In this document: in pieces, positions 8,938 through 17,491 of the stretch | How positions within the stretch are numbered: position 1 is the first letter of the stretch | Layout of the letters: every line of letters begins with the position of its first letter | DNA from: Flavitalea plasmicola | Lineage (GTDB): Bacteria; Bacteroidota; Bacteroidia; Chitinophagales; Chitinophagaceae | Reading direction: 5' to 3' | Length of the DNA stretch: 64,000 nucleotides | Assembly (NCBI RefSeq): GCF_030546645.1 | Contig: NZ_JAUOTO010000005.1 | Span: 806,001-870,000 of the forward strand | The notes under the pieces: model-generated | What the model saw: the letters and a program-made list of their open reading frames with translations, nothing else | Told to the model about the DNA's origin: nothing | Databases searched by the model: none | Translations under genes and position numbers: made by a program

Positions 8938-10491
8938 TCAGTAACCAGGATTTTGTTTAAGGTTCGGGTTGATATCGAGGTCATATTGCGGGATGGGCAT
9001 AAACTCATCCCGATTCTTTTTGAAATTTGCGAAGCCGGCGTCGCGGGAGGAAAGGCCCGTGCCCAGGTCGCCCCAGCGGGCGAGGTCTTCGAAGCGATGG
9101 CCTTCGCCAGAGAGCTCCGTGATGCGTTCGTGCTTCAGCTGCAGAAGGAAATCGGATTGGCTGAGACCGGGTTTGGCGACCGTGAGCGTTGCCAGCCCTG
9201 CCCTTGCCCGCACAGCGTCGACATATTTATATGCGGCGCCCGTTTGGCCTTGTGCATTGAGGGCTTCGGCATACAGCAGCAGGACGTCGGCGTAGCGGAT
9301 ATAACGGTAGTTATTACCCGAATGGAAGACCTCGCCGGTCATGGTGGCGTCGTCCAGCTGTTTGCGAAAACAGACTTCGGTGATATTGCCGTGCTGGATG
9401 CTGGGGTCTGTCTGCAGGCCCAGCGAATTCCAGGTCCTCCCGAAAGCAAGGCTGAAATCGGGACCTTTTTCGTCCGTGCTGTCATACAGGTAGGTGGCCG
9501 CCAGCCGGGGATCGCGTTTGTTGTCAGTGGTCTTTTCCTGCAGGAACTCCCAGACCGTCCAACGGCGGGCTTGCCCGTCCGTGAAACCCACCGGCGAAGG
9601 AGCGAAGAAAGGAGGAATGGAAGTGCCATAGTTCAGGTTGTCCGATCCTGTGGCGGCATCGTCATCATGGTTGTCGTTTGGATTAGCCGCGTTCTGCCAT
9701 TCAAAAACGGATTCCGCGTTGTTTTCCGCCGTTTCGATGAAGTTGTTGCGATAGTCGGGAACGAGGCTGTACAGGTTCTTGCCATCCCCTTCCACCAGCC
9801 ATTGGAATGCCGCCTGGGCCTGAGCGTATTTCTTTTGCTGCATATAAGCCTTACCCAGCAGGGCATAGGCCGCGCCTTTTGTTACGCGACCGGCATTGCC
9901 AGCATCATAGGAGACGGGCAGGTTGGCGGCGGCATCGGCAAGATCCGCTTCGGCCCTTTCGAAGACGCTGTCCTGCGAAGACGTGGGCGGAAAGTCCTGC
10001 GGCGTGGGGGAGTGCAGCATGATGGGCACATTGCCGTAGATGGTAGCTAAGTTGTAATAGAAGAACCCCCGGAAGAATTTGGCTTCACCCAACAGCTGCT
10101 GTTTGAGGGCCGCGTCCATCGCGACACCGGGAACATTGTCCAGCACCTGGTTGGCCCGGTTGATGCCTACATAGTCGTCCTGGTACACGCTGGTGACCAG
10201 ATAGTCGTTGAAGTCAGTAATATTGAAAGCGTCGTAAATATTGATGATGGCCGGATTGGGGCTGGTGCTGTATCCTTCGTCGCTGCGGATCATGGTCATG
10301 AAATACAGCCAGCGGGAGAGCCCTTCGCGGTGAAGGGTGCTGTAGATGGAATTGACACCCTGCTGGGCATCGGCGGCGTTCTTCCAGAAATTCTGTTTGG
10401 TGACGTGGTTGGGATCGACGATGTCCAGGTCTTTTTTACAACCGGCCGCCAGGAAGCAGAGGAGTGATGTGAGATATATTAATTTTTTCAT
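8938..10491 (-). CDS. SusD/RagB-family nutrient-binding lipoprotein
   Basis: Surface lid of the SusC transporter encoded immediately upstream. From ATG 10491 the product has 517 aa, with signal peptide MKKLIYLTSLLCFLAAGC (lipid Cys18) and KKDLD after it. An in-frame ATG six codons earlier (10509), 3 nt from the SusC stop, is possible. The C-terminal SusD signature is clear: YRYIRYADVLLLYAEALNAQ, then LKHERITELSGEGHRFEDLA and the terminal NPNLKQNPGY. This is the classic SusD (PF07980/PF14322) type, unlike the SusD-like_2 protein at 4640. Its neighbours suggest a hemicellulose-derived ligand. Confidence 0.94.
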   Translation of the reverse strand: MKKLIYLTSLLCFLAAGCKKDLDIVDPNHVTKQNFWKNAADAQQGVNSIYSTLHREGLSRWLYFMTMIRSDEGYSTSPNPAIINIYDAFNITDFNDYLVTSVYQDDYVGINRANQVLDNVPGVAMDAALKQQLLGEAKFFRGFFYYNLATIYGNVPIMLHSPTPQDFPPTSSQDSVFERAEADLADAAANLPVSYDAGNAGRVTKGAAYALLGKAYMQQKKYAQAQAAFQWLVEGDGKNLYSLVPDYRNNFIETAENNAESVFEWQNAANPNDNHDDDAATGSDNLNYGTSIPPFFAPSPVGFTDGQARRWTVWEFLQEKTTDNKRDPRLAATYLYDSTDEKGPDFSLAFGRTWNSLGLQTDPSIQHGNITEVCFRKQLDDATMTGEVFHSGNNYRYIRYADVLLLYAEALNAQGQTGAAYKYVDAVRARAGLATLTVAKPGLSQSDFLLQLKHERITELSGEGHRFEDLARWGDLGTGLSSRDAGFANFKKNRDEFMPIPQYDLDINPNLKQNPGY

Positions 10492-10512
10492 GGTAATTTT
10501 TTTGGGCATTGT

Positions 10513-13500
10513 TTAAAAATCGAATTGTACGCCGGCGGAAAGCACGCGGTTGGGCGGCCAGTTGCCGTTGTCAAATCCTCTTTGCAGAATGCCATTGCCC
10601 TGAACGTCGGGGTCCATGCCTTTATAGCCAGTAAGCGTCAGCAGGTTCTGACCGCTGATGTATACCCTTGCGTTGGAGATGCCCGTGTTGCCCAGTGTTT
10701 TTTTCGGGAAGGAATAGCCCAGCTCGATATTACGGATGCGGACATAGCTGCCATTCTCCAGCCAGCGGCTGGTCTGCGCCATATTATTGATGGCGACGGT
10801 GGGATCGCTGGCTACGTCCACTGCCAGGCGGGGATCCTTGCCATTCACGTTGGTCGTGGACCAGGGATCGACGTCTTTCCTGAAGTTGGTGAGCTGGTAG
10901 CCGTCCAGCACGCGGCGGATGTCGTCATAGATCTTATAACCGAAGACGCCCACCACCTGGATGCCCAGCGTGAAGTGGTGGTAGCTGGCGTTGAACTGTA
11001 CGCCTGTCTGCAACGTGGGCCAGGGGCTGCCGATGTATTGCCTGTCCTTGTTGTCGATGGACCCGTCCCCATTGGCGTCCGCATATTTTACGTCGCCGGG
11101 TTTGGCATTGGGTTGGATCACCTGCCCTGCTTTGTTCTTATAGTTGTTGACCTCGTCCTGGCTGTGGAAGATGCCCAGGTCGCGGATCATGTACCACTGA
11201 CCGATGGAACGGCCCACCTGGGCGCGGATGAAGTTGGTGGGTTCCAGGTAGTCGACCTTATTGCCGGCGGCGTCCGTACCCTGGTTGCCAACGGAGAGCA
11301 CTTTGTTGCTGATGGTGGTCAGGTTGCCGGAGATCTGCCATTTGAAGGGGTGTTCATTACTGCGCCAGGTGGCGGAAAGCTCGATGCCCTGGTTGCGGAT
11401 GCTGGCGGCGTTGACGATGGTGCCTGCGTTAACGCCCAGGTAAAGGGGCGCCGGAATACTGACGATGATATCCTTTGATTGTGAATTGTACAAGTCCACA
11501 GACAGGGAAAGGCGGTTGTTCAGCATATTGGCGTCGAAGCCCACATTCTTTTCAATGCGTGTCTCCCAATGGATGTCGGGATTGGAGAGGATCGATTGAT
11601 ATTGGCCTACGAAGGGCGACTGGGCCGTGCCATAGATGGCGCGGGGGCTGTTGTTCAGCACGGCAAGGTAAGGCCAGGAAGTGTAGGCGTCCAGGCTGCT
11701 GCTGATGCCCAGCTTGCCATAGGAGCCCCGCAGCTTCAGGTCGTCGATCCACGAGACATTGAAAAAGCTTTCCTTGCTGATGCGCCAGGCGGCTGCCGCC
11801 GAGGGGAAGAAGCCGGTCCTGTCATTGGGCCCAAAACGGGAGTCCTGGTCCACGCGGCCCGTGAGGGTTAGCAGATATTTATCGTTATAGGCATAGTTGA
11901 TGCGGCCCAGGTAGCCGTGCTGCCGCCAGAATACGGAGGTGCCGCTGGCCGCGGTGGGAGTGCCATTGGCGGAAGAGATGGTGCCCAGGTACTGGCCATT
12001 GGCCAGCTGGAGATTGCTTCTGCCGGCGGTGGTGTATTCCCTTTGCTGCTGTGTGCGCGAGAAGCCCGCTACGGCGCTGATGGCGTGGGCGCCGAAGGTC
12101 TTGTTAAAGTTGAGGGTATGTTCCAGCAGGAAATTCGTGAAGGTCTCACGGTCTTCGCTCACGCTGGTATTGGGCGGCTGGTTATTATACCGCCAGATGC
12201 CCGTGTCCCGGAGCTCTTTTGTATAGTCGAAGCTCACTTCCGCGCCCATATTGAAGCGATAGGACAGCCAGTCTGTGAATTTCAGCTCCGCATAGGCATT
12301 GCCGATGACCTTTGCGAAATTGTTATGGGTTTTGTCGAGGGCGGCATTGGCGACATAGTTGCTGGCATAGGAGGGCAGGTCGTTGGTGCCCATGCCCCAG
12401 CCACCGGGGTTGGAAGGGATGCCTTTATACTGATCGCCCCGGATGCCGATGATGGGCAGCATGCTGGGGGACTCATAGAAAGCGTTGACGCCGCCGCCGG
12501 GATAATGACCCCAGCTGTTGCTGAGCACCATGTTCTCCCCGAAGGTGAAGCGGCCTTTGCGCGCCTCGGTATTGATGCGGAGGCTGGCGCGCTGGAAGTC
12601 ATTGCCGATGAGGATGCCTTCGTTCTTATAATAGCTGCCGGAAAGCAGATAGGAGCTGGTAGCCGAGCCGCCGGAGATGCCCAGGTTATAGTCCTGCCAG
12701 CTGCCTGTGCGGGTGACGGCGTCCTGCCAGTCCGTGTTGATGGTGTTGTTGGCTACCTGGGCGGCAACGCCGGAGGGGAGGTTGATACCGGAATTGGCAT
12801 ATTCTGTTTTTACTGTTTGCAGGTACTGAGGGGCGCCCATCACGTCCCATTTTTTCGGCAGGTTCTGCATACCATATTTAGCGGAGGCGGTGAATTTCGC
12901 GGGCCCTTCCTTTCCTTTTTTGGTCGTAATGATGATGACCCCGTTGCCTGCACGGGAGCCGTAGATGGCGGCGGCGCTCGCGTCCTTCAGGATCTGCACG
13001 CTGGCCACGTCGTCGGGGTTGACGGTGGTATTGGCATCTGCCAGCATGCCGTCGATGACATAGAGGGGGTCGCTGCTGGTGAAGCTGCCTACGCCCCGGA
13101 TCTCGACTTTGGAATTGGCGCCGGGGGAGCCGCTGTTGCGGACCGTGACGCCGGGGACCAGCCCCTGGATGGATTCGCCGACAGAACCTGCCGATACCTG
13201 TCGGGCGTCGGACATGTTGACCACGCCGGTGGCGCCTGTGAGGTCCTTTCTCTTCACCGTTTGGTAGCCGATGACGACGGCTTCGTTGAGATTGAAGATC
13301 TCTTCCTTGAGGCGGATGGTCCAGTCGGTGCGACCCCTGACCGGGATCTCCTGGGACTGATAGCCAATGTACGTGAATACGAGGGTAGCTTCCGCGCCGG
13401 TGACCTGGAGCGAGAAGGTGCCGTCATCCCGTGTGGCCGTGCCGTTGTTGGTGCCTTTTTCCAGGATAGTGACCCCGGACACGGGCTCGCCTTTGGCGTT

Positions 13501-13920
13501 GAGCACTTTACCGGTGATAGGCTGCGAGGCGGGCGGTTCGTCGTTTTTCGGGCTGGCGTCCGGCGTGATGACGACCAGGTTCTCGCTGAGCTGGCGATAG
13601 CGTAAAGGCGTGCTGGCCAGCAGGATATGCAGAACCTCGTCCAGGCTGGCATTCTGCACCTTGATGGTGATGCGCTGGTCTTTGGGGAGGATGTCCTCTT
13701 TGTATACAAAATGGAAGAAGCCCTGGTTTTCGATGGCTTTCAATGCTTTTTTGAGCCCCACATTCTCCAGCCGGAGGTCAATGCCTTTCTGACCGTAGGT
13801 TTTGGCAAGGGCCTGGGTGGAGAAAGCGAAAAGGAGGAGAATGGCAATTTTCGTCATCAGCAGGTATTTGATGAATGAGCTGTGCGCGCAGGAATGTGCG
13901 CAACATCTACAATTTTTCAT
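10513..13920 (-). CDS. SusC-type TonB-dependent transporter with N-terminal STN signalling domain
   Basis: Outer-membrane importer that also senses its ligand. It has 1135 aa: a signal peptide ending near residue 39 (STQALA), an STN (secretin/TonB N-terminal) domain at about 45-110, a carboxypeptidase-regulatory-like domain at about 130-210, the plug with the SusC motif (RKDLTGATGVVNMSDARQV), and the barrel ending in SAGVQFDF. In this family the periplasmic STN domain contacts FecR and thereby releases an ECF sigma factor. That fits the fecR gene 197 bp upstream on the same strand. A short Cys/His-rich stretch precedes the hydrophobic part of the signal, so a start at Met22 (MTKIAILLLF) is also possible. 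Confidence 0.94.
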   Translation of the reverse strand: MKNCRCCAHSCAHSSFIKYLLMTKIAILLLFAFSTQALAKTYGQKGIDLRLENVGLKKALKAIENQGFFHFVYKEDILPKDQRITIKVQNASLDEVLHILLASTPLRYRQLSENLVVITPDASPKNDEPPASQPITGKVLNAKGEPVSGVTILEKGTNNGTATRDDGTFSLQVTGAEATLVFTYIGYQSQEIPVRGRTDWTIRLKEEIFNLNEAVVIGYQTVKRKDLTGATGVVNMSDARQVSAGSVGESIQGLVPGVTVRNSGSPGANSKVEIRGVGSFTSSDPLYVIDGMLADANTTVNPDDVASVQILKDASAAAIYGSRAGNGVIIITTKKGKEGPAKFTASAKYGMQNLPKKWDVMGAPQYLQTVKTEYANSGINLPSGVAAQVANNTINTDWQDAVTRTGSWQDYNLGISGGSATSSYLLSGSYYKNEGILIGNDFQRASLRINTEARKGRFTFGENMVLSNSWGHYPGGGVNAFYESPSMLPIIGIRGDQYKGIPSNPGGWGMGTNDLPSYASNYVANAALDKTHNNFAKVIGNAYAELKFTDWLSYRFNMGAEVSFDYTKELRDTGIWRYNNQPPNTSVSEDRETFTNFLLEHTLNFNKTFGAHAISAVAGFSRTQQQREYTTAGRSNLQLANGQYLGTISSANGTPTAASGTSVFWRQHGYLGRINYAYNDKYLLTLTGRVDQDSRFGPNDRTGFFPSAAAAWRISKESFFNVSWIDDLKLRGSYGKLGISSSLDAYTSWPYLAVLNNSPRAIYGTAQSPFVGQYQSILSNPDIHWETRIEKNVGFDANMLNNRLSLSVDLYNSQSKDIIVSIPAPLYLGVNAGTIVNAASIRNQGIELSATWRSNEHPFKWQISGNLTTISNKVLSVGNQGTDAAGNKVDYLEPTNFIRAQVGRSIGQWYMIRDLGIFHSQDEVNNYKNKAGQVIQPNAKPGDVKYADANGDGSIDNKDRQYIGSPWPTLQTGVQFNASYHHFTLGIQVVGVFGYKIYDDIRRVLDGYQLTNFRKDVDPWSTTNVNGKDPRLAVDVASDPTVAINNMAQTSRWLENGSYVRIRNIELGYSFPKKTLGNTGISNARVYISGQNLLTLTGYKGMDPDVQGNGILQRGFDNGNWPPNRVLSAGVQFDF

Positions 13921-13990
13921 ACTTTAGTGTTGATAGTAAATGATGGGATGGATGACCCGGCGAGGGCTATCTGTTTCTGTTGTTTATCCG

Positions 13991-14024
13991 GCGGGGAATG
14001 GTTGCAACATTCTCCGCTTTTTTT
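13991..14024 (+). terminator. Stem-loop with plus-strand U-tract in the fecR-susC gap
   Basis: GCGGGGAATG (13991-14000) pairs with CATTCTCCGC (14008-14017) with one G.U pair and a 7-nt loop, followed by seven T. It has the form of an intrinsic terminator on the plus strand, yet no plus-strand gene precedes it. On the minus strand the hairpin sits in the leader between fecR and susC. Confidence 0.45.
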
Positions 14025-14117
14025 ATGGGTTGTGCTTAGGTGATGGTGGGCATATGGGCAATTTTGGGTTTATCAATCGTTGTTTTGGTATGGTTGCGGG
14101 CGATGGGCTGGGTCAGC

Positions 14118-15287
14118 CTATGGCCCGATGATGACTTCGTTCTTCCGGATCGTATATTTAAAGTTACCGGCGATGCTCAGGGCTTCCATCACCTGCCGCA
14201 GATTCTCCTTTTCGAAATAGGCATTCAGGCGGAGGCTTTTCAGCTTCTCATCAGGGATGGTGACCGTGATGCCAAACCAGCGCTGCATCTGGAGCGCCAC
14301 GTCCTCCAGGCTGGAGTTGTCGAAAGCCAGGCAGTTCTTTGTCCATAGGATCTCCGTGATACTGCTGTCCTTTTTCTGAAAATGTACTTTGCCCACGGTG
14401 ATCAGCGGCGCATCGGGGTTTCCGGCCGCTATGGGCTGGCTGGTGCTGAGATTGACCTGGTCATTGTGGACCGTCAGCTTTTCATTGGGTTTTAGAATAA
14501 TTCGTTTGTCGGGTGTGTTATGCAGCGTCACTTCGACGGCGCCCTGCAGGAGGTCTGTCTCGGTGGTTCTTTCATTATCATACGAGCGGACATTGAAGGC
14601 GGTGCCCAGTACTTTTATATCGATCGTTTTCGTGTGAATGAGGAAGGGACGATGCGGATCTTTTGCCACGTCGAAGTAAGCTTCTCCGGAGAGCTGGATG
14701 TCGCGGGTGTCGCCCGTGAAATCTTCGTTATAGGTGAGGCGGCTGTCTGCATTCAGGACGACGGAAGTGCCATCCGGCAGCGTGAGCCTGGAACGTGCGC
14801 CGGGGTTGGTGGTGACGGTTTTGGTGATGGGTGGGTTTTTCGGGGTGTTGATGACTGGGCGGATAAGGAGGATGGCCCCGGCCAGGGATGCGGCGACGGC
14901 GGAGGCGATGAATAGTTTGCGGAGGCGGGGCTTGCGGGTGGTTTTGGTTAGTGTGGTTTGTATGGTTTGTGTGGTGCTGGTAGTTTGTCCAGTGCTGGAG
15001 GTTTGTGCGGCGCTGGTGGTTTCTGCGGTTTGCCCGGCCTGTGTGGTATTGGTCGGCAAGGCATTGGCATCGATGTGGGCGGTAAGCCTTTGAAGATGCC
15101 GTTGATACGCATCTTCTTTTTTGGTCAGACCTTGTTGTTTTGAAAGCCAGATGCGGCGCAGGGCAGTCCATTTCGACTCCCATTCCGGATGGTTTCGGAG
15201 CAGCGCCTCCAGCTCTTCCCGTTCGGAAGGGGAGGCTTCTCCGGAGAGGTAGAGGCTGGCCAAAATAGTGAACCTTTCTTCCTGCAT
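14118..15287 (-). CDS. FecR-family anti-sigma factor
   Basis: Inner-membrane protein that holds an ECF sigma factor and transmits the STN signal from SusC. It has 389 aa: a cytoplasmic N-terminal sigma-binding part (about 1-75), a Thr/Gln/Ser-rich low-complexity linker (about 78-117), a basic RKPRLRK stop, one transmembrane helix (125-143), a periplasmic FecR domain (about 155-255, LTLPDGTSVVLNADSRLTYN), and a DUF4974 domain (about 315-385). The linker is unusual in length and bias and is encoded by imperfect direct repeats. It is first gene of the minus-strand sugar operon. Its usual upstream partner, the sigma gene, is missing here and may be the one at 6208. Confidence 0.93.
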   Translation of the reverse strand: MQEERFTILASLYLSGEASPSEREELEALLRNHPEWESKWTALRRIWLSKQQGLTKKEDAYQRHLQRLTAHIDANALPTNTTQAGQTAETTSAAQTSSTGQTTSTTQTIQTTLTKTTRKPRLRKLFIASAVAASLAGAILLIRPVINTPKNPPITKTVTTNPGARSRLTLPDGTSVVLNADSRLTYNEDFTGDTRDIQLSGEAYFDVAKDPHRPFLIHTKTIDIKVLGTAFNVRSYDNERTTETDLLQGAVEVTLHNTPDKRIILKPNEKLTVHNDQVNLSTSQPIAAGNPDAPLITVGKVHFQKKDSSITEILWTKNCLAFDNSSLEDVALQMQRWFGITVTIPDEKLKSLRLNAYFEKENLRQVMEALSIAGNFKYTIRKNEVIIGP

Positions 15288-15394
15288 ACGCTAAGTTGTA
15301 CAGGAAAAGACACCGTTTTGGAAGAGGGGGAACCAAGGGAAAGGAAATATTTTTTTGACGAGAGGGTGGGATGGGGTAAGTTGCGGGTTTTGAT

Positions 15395-15811
15395 ATGGAC
15401 CAGGAACTGTTGGATAATATTAAGGATTTGCTGTCGGACGTCCCGTCCGGCCGGGTGCTTTCGCCTTCCGAGGCGGAGGGGTTGTTGGCGCGGCTGGCAT
15501 CGGCGTACGAGCTGGAGGTGCAGGAGCTTTTTCCCTGGAAGCTGGCCGGCGCACGTGCAGTATATGCCTATGATCTGCCTTCCAGCTGGGAGCTGCTGTT
15601 TCCCCCTTTGCTGGATCTGTTCCAGGAGGAAGTGTACCTGGCGGTGACGAATGAAGAGGGGTACCCCTGGGCTGTGGTGGCGATGCCATTGGCGTATGTG
15701 GTGGAGTTGGTGCTGGAGCTGCCTTATTTCGAGTATTTTATTTTTGATGAGGGGATGGACCGGGTGGTGTATGATACGCATCAGGAGATGCTGGCAGTGT
15801 TTGGGAAGTAA
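15395..15811 (+). CDS. Conserved-looking acidic protein of unknown function
   Basis: 138 aa, strongly acidic and rich in Leu, Glu and aromatic residues (EYFIFDEGMDRVVYDTH near the C-terminus). It has no signal peptide or membrane helix, so is probably cytoplasmic. Codon use matches neighbouring genes, which supports a real gene. It is divergent from fecR (108 bp) and converges on the AAA ATPase gene with 15 bp between stops. I do not recognise the family. A small immunity-like or adaptor protein is conceivable from the composition, but nothing proves it. Confidence 0.6.
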   Translation: MDQELLDNIKDLLSDVPSGRVLSPSEAEGLLARLASAYELEVQELFPWKLAGARAVYAYDLPSSWELLFPPLLDLFQEEVYLAVTNEEGYPWAVVAMPLAYVVELVLELPYFEYFIFDEGMDRVVYDTHQEMLAVFGK

Positions 15812-15826
15812 AGCTTCGGGAAGGGT

Positions 15827-17293
15827 TTAAATATCCGGCGCTATCTCGTCAGGAAAAAGAAAAGAAGACGACCTGTTGATAAGGCTGTTTTTCCCTATTA
15901 CAAAACAATAGGTGGCTGCGGGGATATTGTAAAATGTCAACTCCTGCATTTGCACCCGTTCAAATTTATCGATGCTGGTGACCAACGCATTGTCCAAGCC
16001 GTTTTGTCTGCAATATCTTATTAAGGATTTGAGCTTTCCTGGTGACTTTACGTATTGATTACTCCATTTCACTTCCAATGCCCAATACGGCTTTTGCTCG
16101 GGACTTACCACGACAATGTCTACTTCGCCGCCTGTCCATGCTGCAAAATGCAATGGAATGTTGCCTTCATGAAGCCATTGGGCCACAATGGCTGTTTCCG
16201 CCATTTGTCCAAAATGATCATCTGTTGGTCCAATGGGAGCGAAAAGGGCACATCGCATGCTTGGATTGGTGAGATAGATCTTAAATCTGCTGGCACGTTG
16301 AAACTTTTTGGTATTTATTCCTACGGGATATAATATTTTTATCAAAAAGGCTGCTTCCAGGTATTCTATGTATTTGCGGATGGTGAGCTTGTCCACGCCT
16401 GATTCCTGCGATAATCCTTCCAGGTTAAATTCGTTACCGCTGTTGTAAGCGATGACATTAAAGAGGGAGTTCAATTCCTGGACATCTCTTATACCGTACA
16501 GACTGGGGAGATCTCTTAATAAAACTTTATCAATGATATCACTTCGTACGAACTTTCCCGGGTCTTGCTGAATCTTCTCGTTTAAAACAACTTCAGGATA
16601 ACCCCCGAAATTGATATATTGAAGGAAATGTTCGTTTAGGGTTTGCCAGTCGCTTGTCGACGGGAATACCGGGGCGTCACTTTCTTCTGCAGCAGGGAAT
16701 GTGATCAAATAGGATAGGTCCTTAAGATGTAAATACTCCTGAAAAGTGAGGGGAGGAAGCATGAACTCTGTGAACCGACCGGCGCCAGATTCATTGCTTT
16801 TGAGTTTTAAGGCGGCAGCTGCGGAGCCTGACACGATAAATCGATTGGAAGATGGGTATACATCCACCATCGACTTTAAATGTATTTCCCAGTTCTTCAG
16901 GTATTGTATCTCATCGAAGATGATATAAAAATCGTTGTTGCTTCTGTCATTTAATGCCTTCTGGCATAGACCGAATAATTCTTCTAAAGCAATGTTATTA
17001 TATATAGGAGCATCAATGCTTAAGAAACAGATCTTTTTTGCGGGTGTTCCTTCATTGATCAGGCGCTGTACCAATTGAAGCAACATGACCGTTTTTCCTA
17101 CCCTTCGTGTCCCCATCAAAACGGTGGCTCTTTTGATCTGCCGTTGCGTATTTAGCCGATAAAAAAGCTCAAAATAAAGTCTGGGCTTATATCCTTGAAA
17201 GTCCGAAGGAATAAGGCCCGTATCCCACCATGGGTTTTCCAGGCGGATACGCTTAATGATCAGATCTTCAGCAAATGAGCGAAGTTTTGCCAT
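15827..17293 (-). CDS. AAA-family ATPase with DUF4143 (nuclease-like) C-terminal domain
   Basis: Predicted ATPase of the AAA_14/DUF4143 type, whose cellular role is generally unknown. It has 488 aa. Walker A is GTRRVGKT (61-68), Walker B is FYIIFDEIQ (Asp127, Glu128), and sensor-like IVSGSAAAALK follows. The C-terminal part has a PD-(D/E)xK-like arrangement: GGEVDIVVV (Asp392) then ALEVKWS (Glu407, Lys409). The gene and its flanks are clearly more AT-rich than both neighbours, which suggests recent acquisition. It is monocistronic with an AT-rich upstream region containing inverted repeats at 17304-17340. Such proteins are widespread and patchy; a role in defence or mobile-element biology is only a guess. 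Confidence 0.88.
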   Translation of the reverse strand: MAKLRSFAEDLIIKRIRLENPWWDTGLIPSDFQGYKPRLYFELFYRLNTQRQIKRATVLMGTRRVGKTVMLLQLVQRLINEGTPAKKICFLSIDAPIYNNIALEELFGLCQKALNDRSNNDFYIIFDEIQYLKNWEIHLKSMVDVYPSSNRFIVSGSAAAALKLKSNESGAGRFTEFMLPPLTFQEYLHLKDLSYLITFPAAEESDAPVFPSTSDWQTLNEHFLQYINFGGYPEVVLNEKIQQDPGKFVRSDIIDKVLLRDLPSLYGIRDVQELNSLFNVIAYNSGNEFNLEGLSQESGVDKLTIRKYIEYLEAAFLIKILYPVGINTKKFQRASRFKIYLTNPSMRCALFAPIGPTDDHFGQMAETAIVAQWLHEGNIPLHFAAWTGGEVDIVVVSPEQKPYWALEVKWSNQYVKSPGKLKSLIRYCRQNGLDNALVTSIDKFERVQMQELTFYNIPAATYCFVIGKNSLINRSSSFLFPDEIAPDI

Positions 17294-17303
17294 ATAAGAC
17301 TAA

Positions 17304-17340
17304 ATAAATAAACTTATTTATGAGTAAAAATAATAAATAA
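17304..17340. promoter_or_regulatory. Inverted ATAAATAA repeats upstream of the AAA ATPase
   Basis: ATAAATAA (17304-17311) and TTATTTAT (17314-17321) are exact reverse complements 2 nt apart. A third ATAAATAA lies at 17333-17340. They lie 11-48 nt before the minus-strand start, as an operator would. Low complexity makes chance occurrence possible. Confidence 0.3.
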
Positions 17341-17430
17341 GCATATATTTTTATTCTTATTTTGACTTTTCTTTGTAAGAAATTGATTATAAGATAAGTA
17401 AAGCCTTTAAATAATGCGATTTGCCCTGCG

Positions 17431-17462
17431 AAAAACAAAAAGGCCAGCTTTTCGGCCGGCCT
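17431..17462 (-). terminator. Intrinsic terminator of the Spy-like gene
   Basis: On the minus strand an 8-bp stem (17462-17455 with 17448-17441, one G.U pair) and 6-nt loop are followed by TTTTTGTTTTT. It lies 30 nt after the stop of the gene at 17492. Confidence 0.8.
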
Positions 17463-17491
17463 CGGGATACTATTTTTTATCTATAAAATGA

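Noticed and set aside
11917-13605. 562-codon open frame on the plus strand
   Set aside because: It lies wholly antisense to the SusC gene, whose domains are clear. Long antisense frames are expected in GC-rich coding DNA.
13940-14131. 63-codon plus-strand frame between fecR and susC
   Set aside because: It runs through the hairpin and T-run. Its composition is not protein-like.
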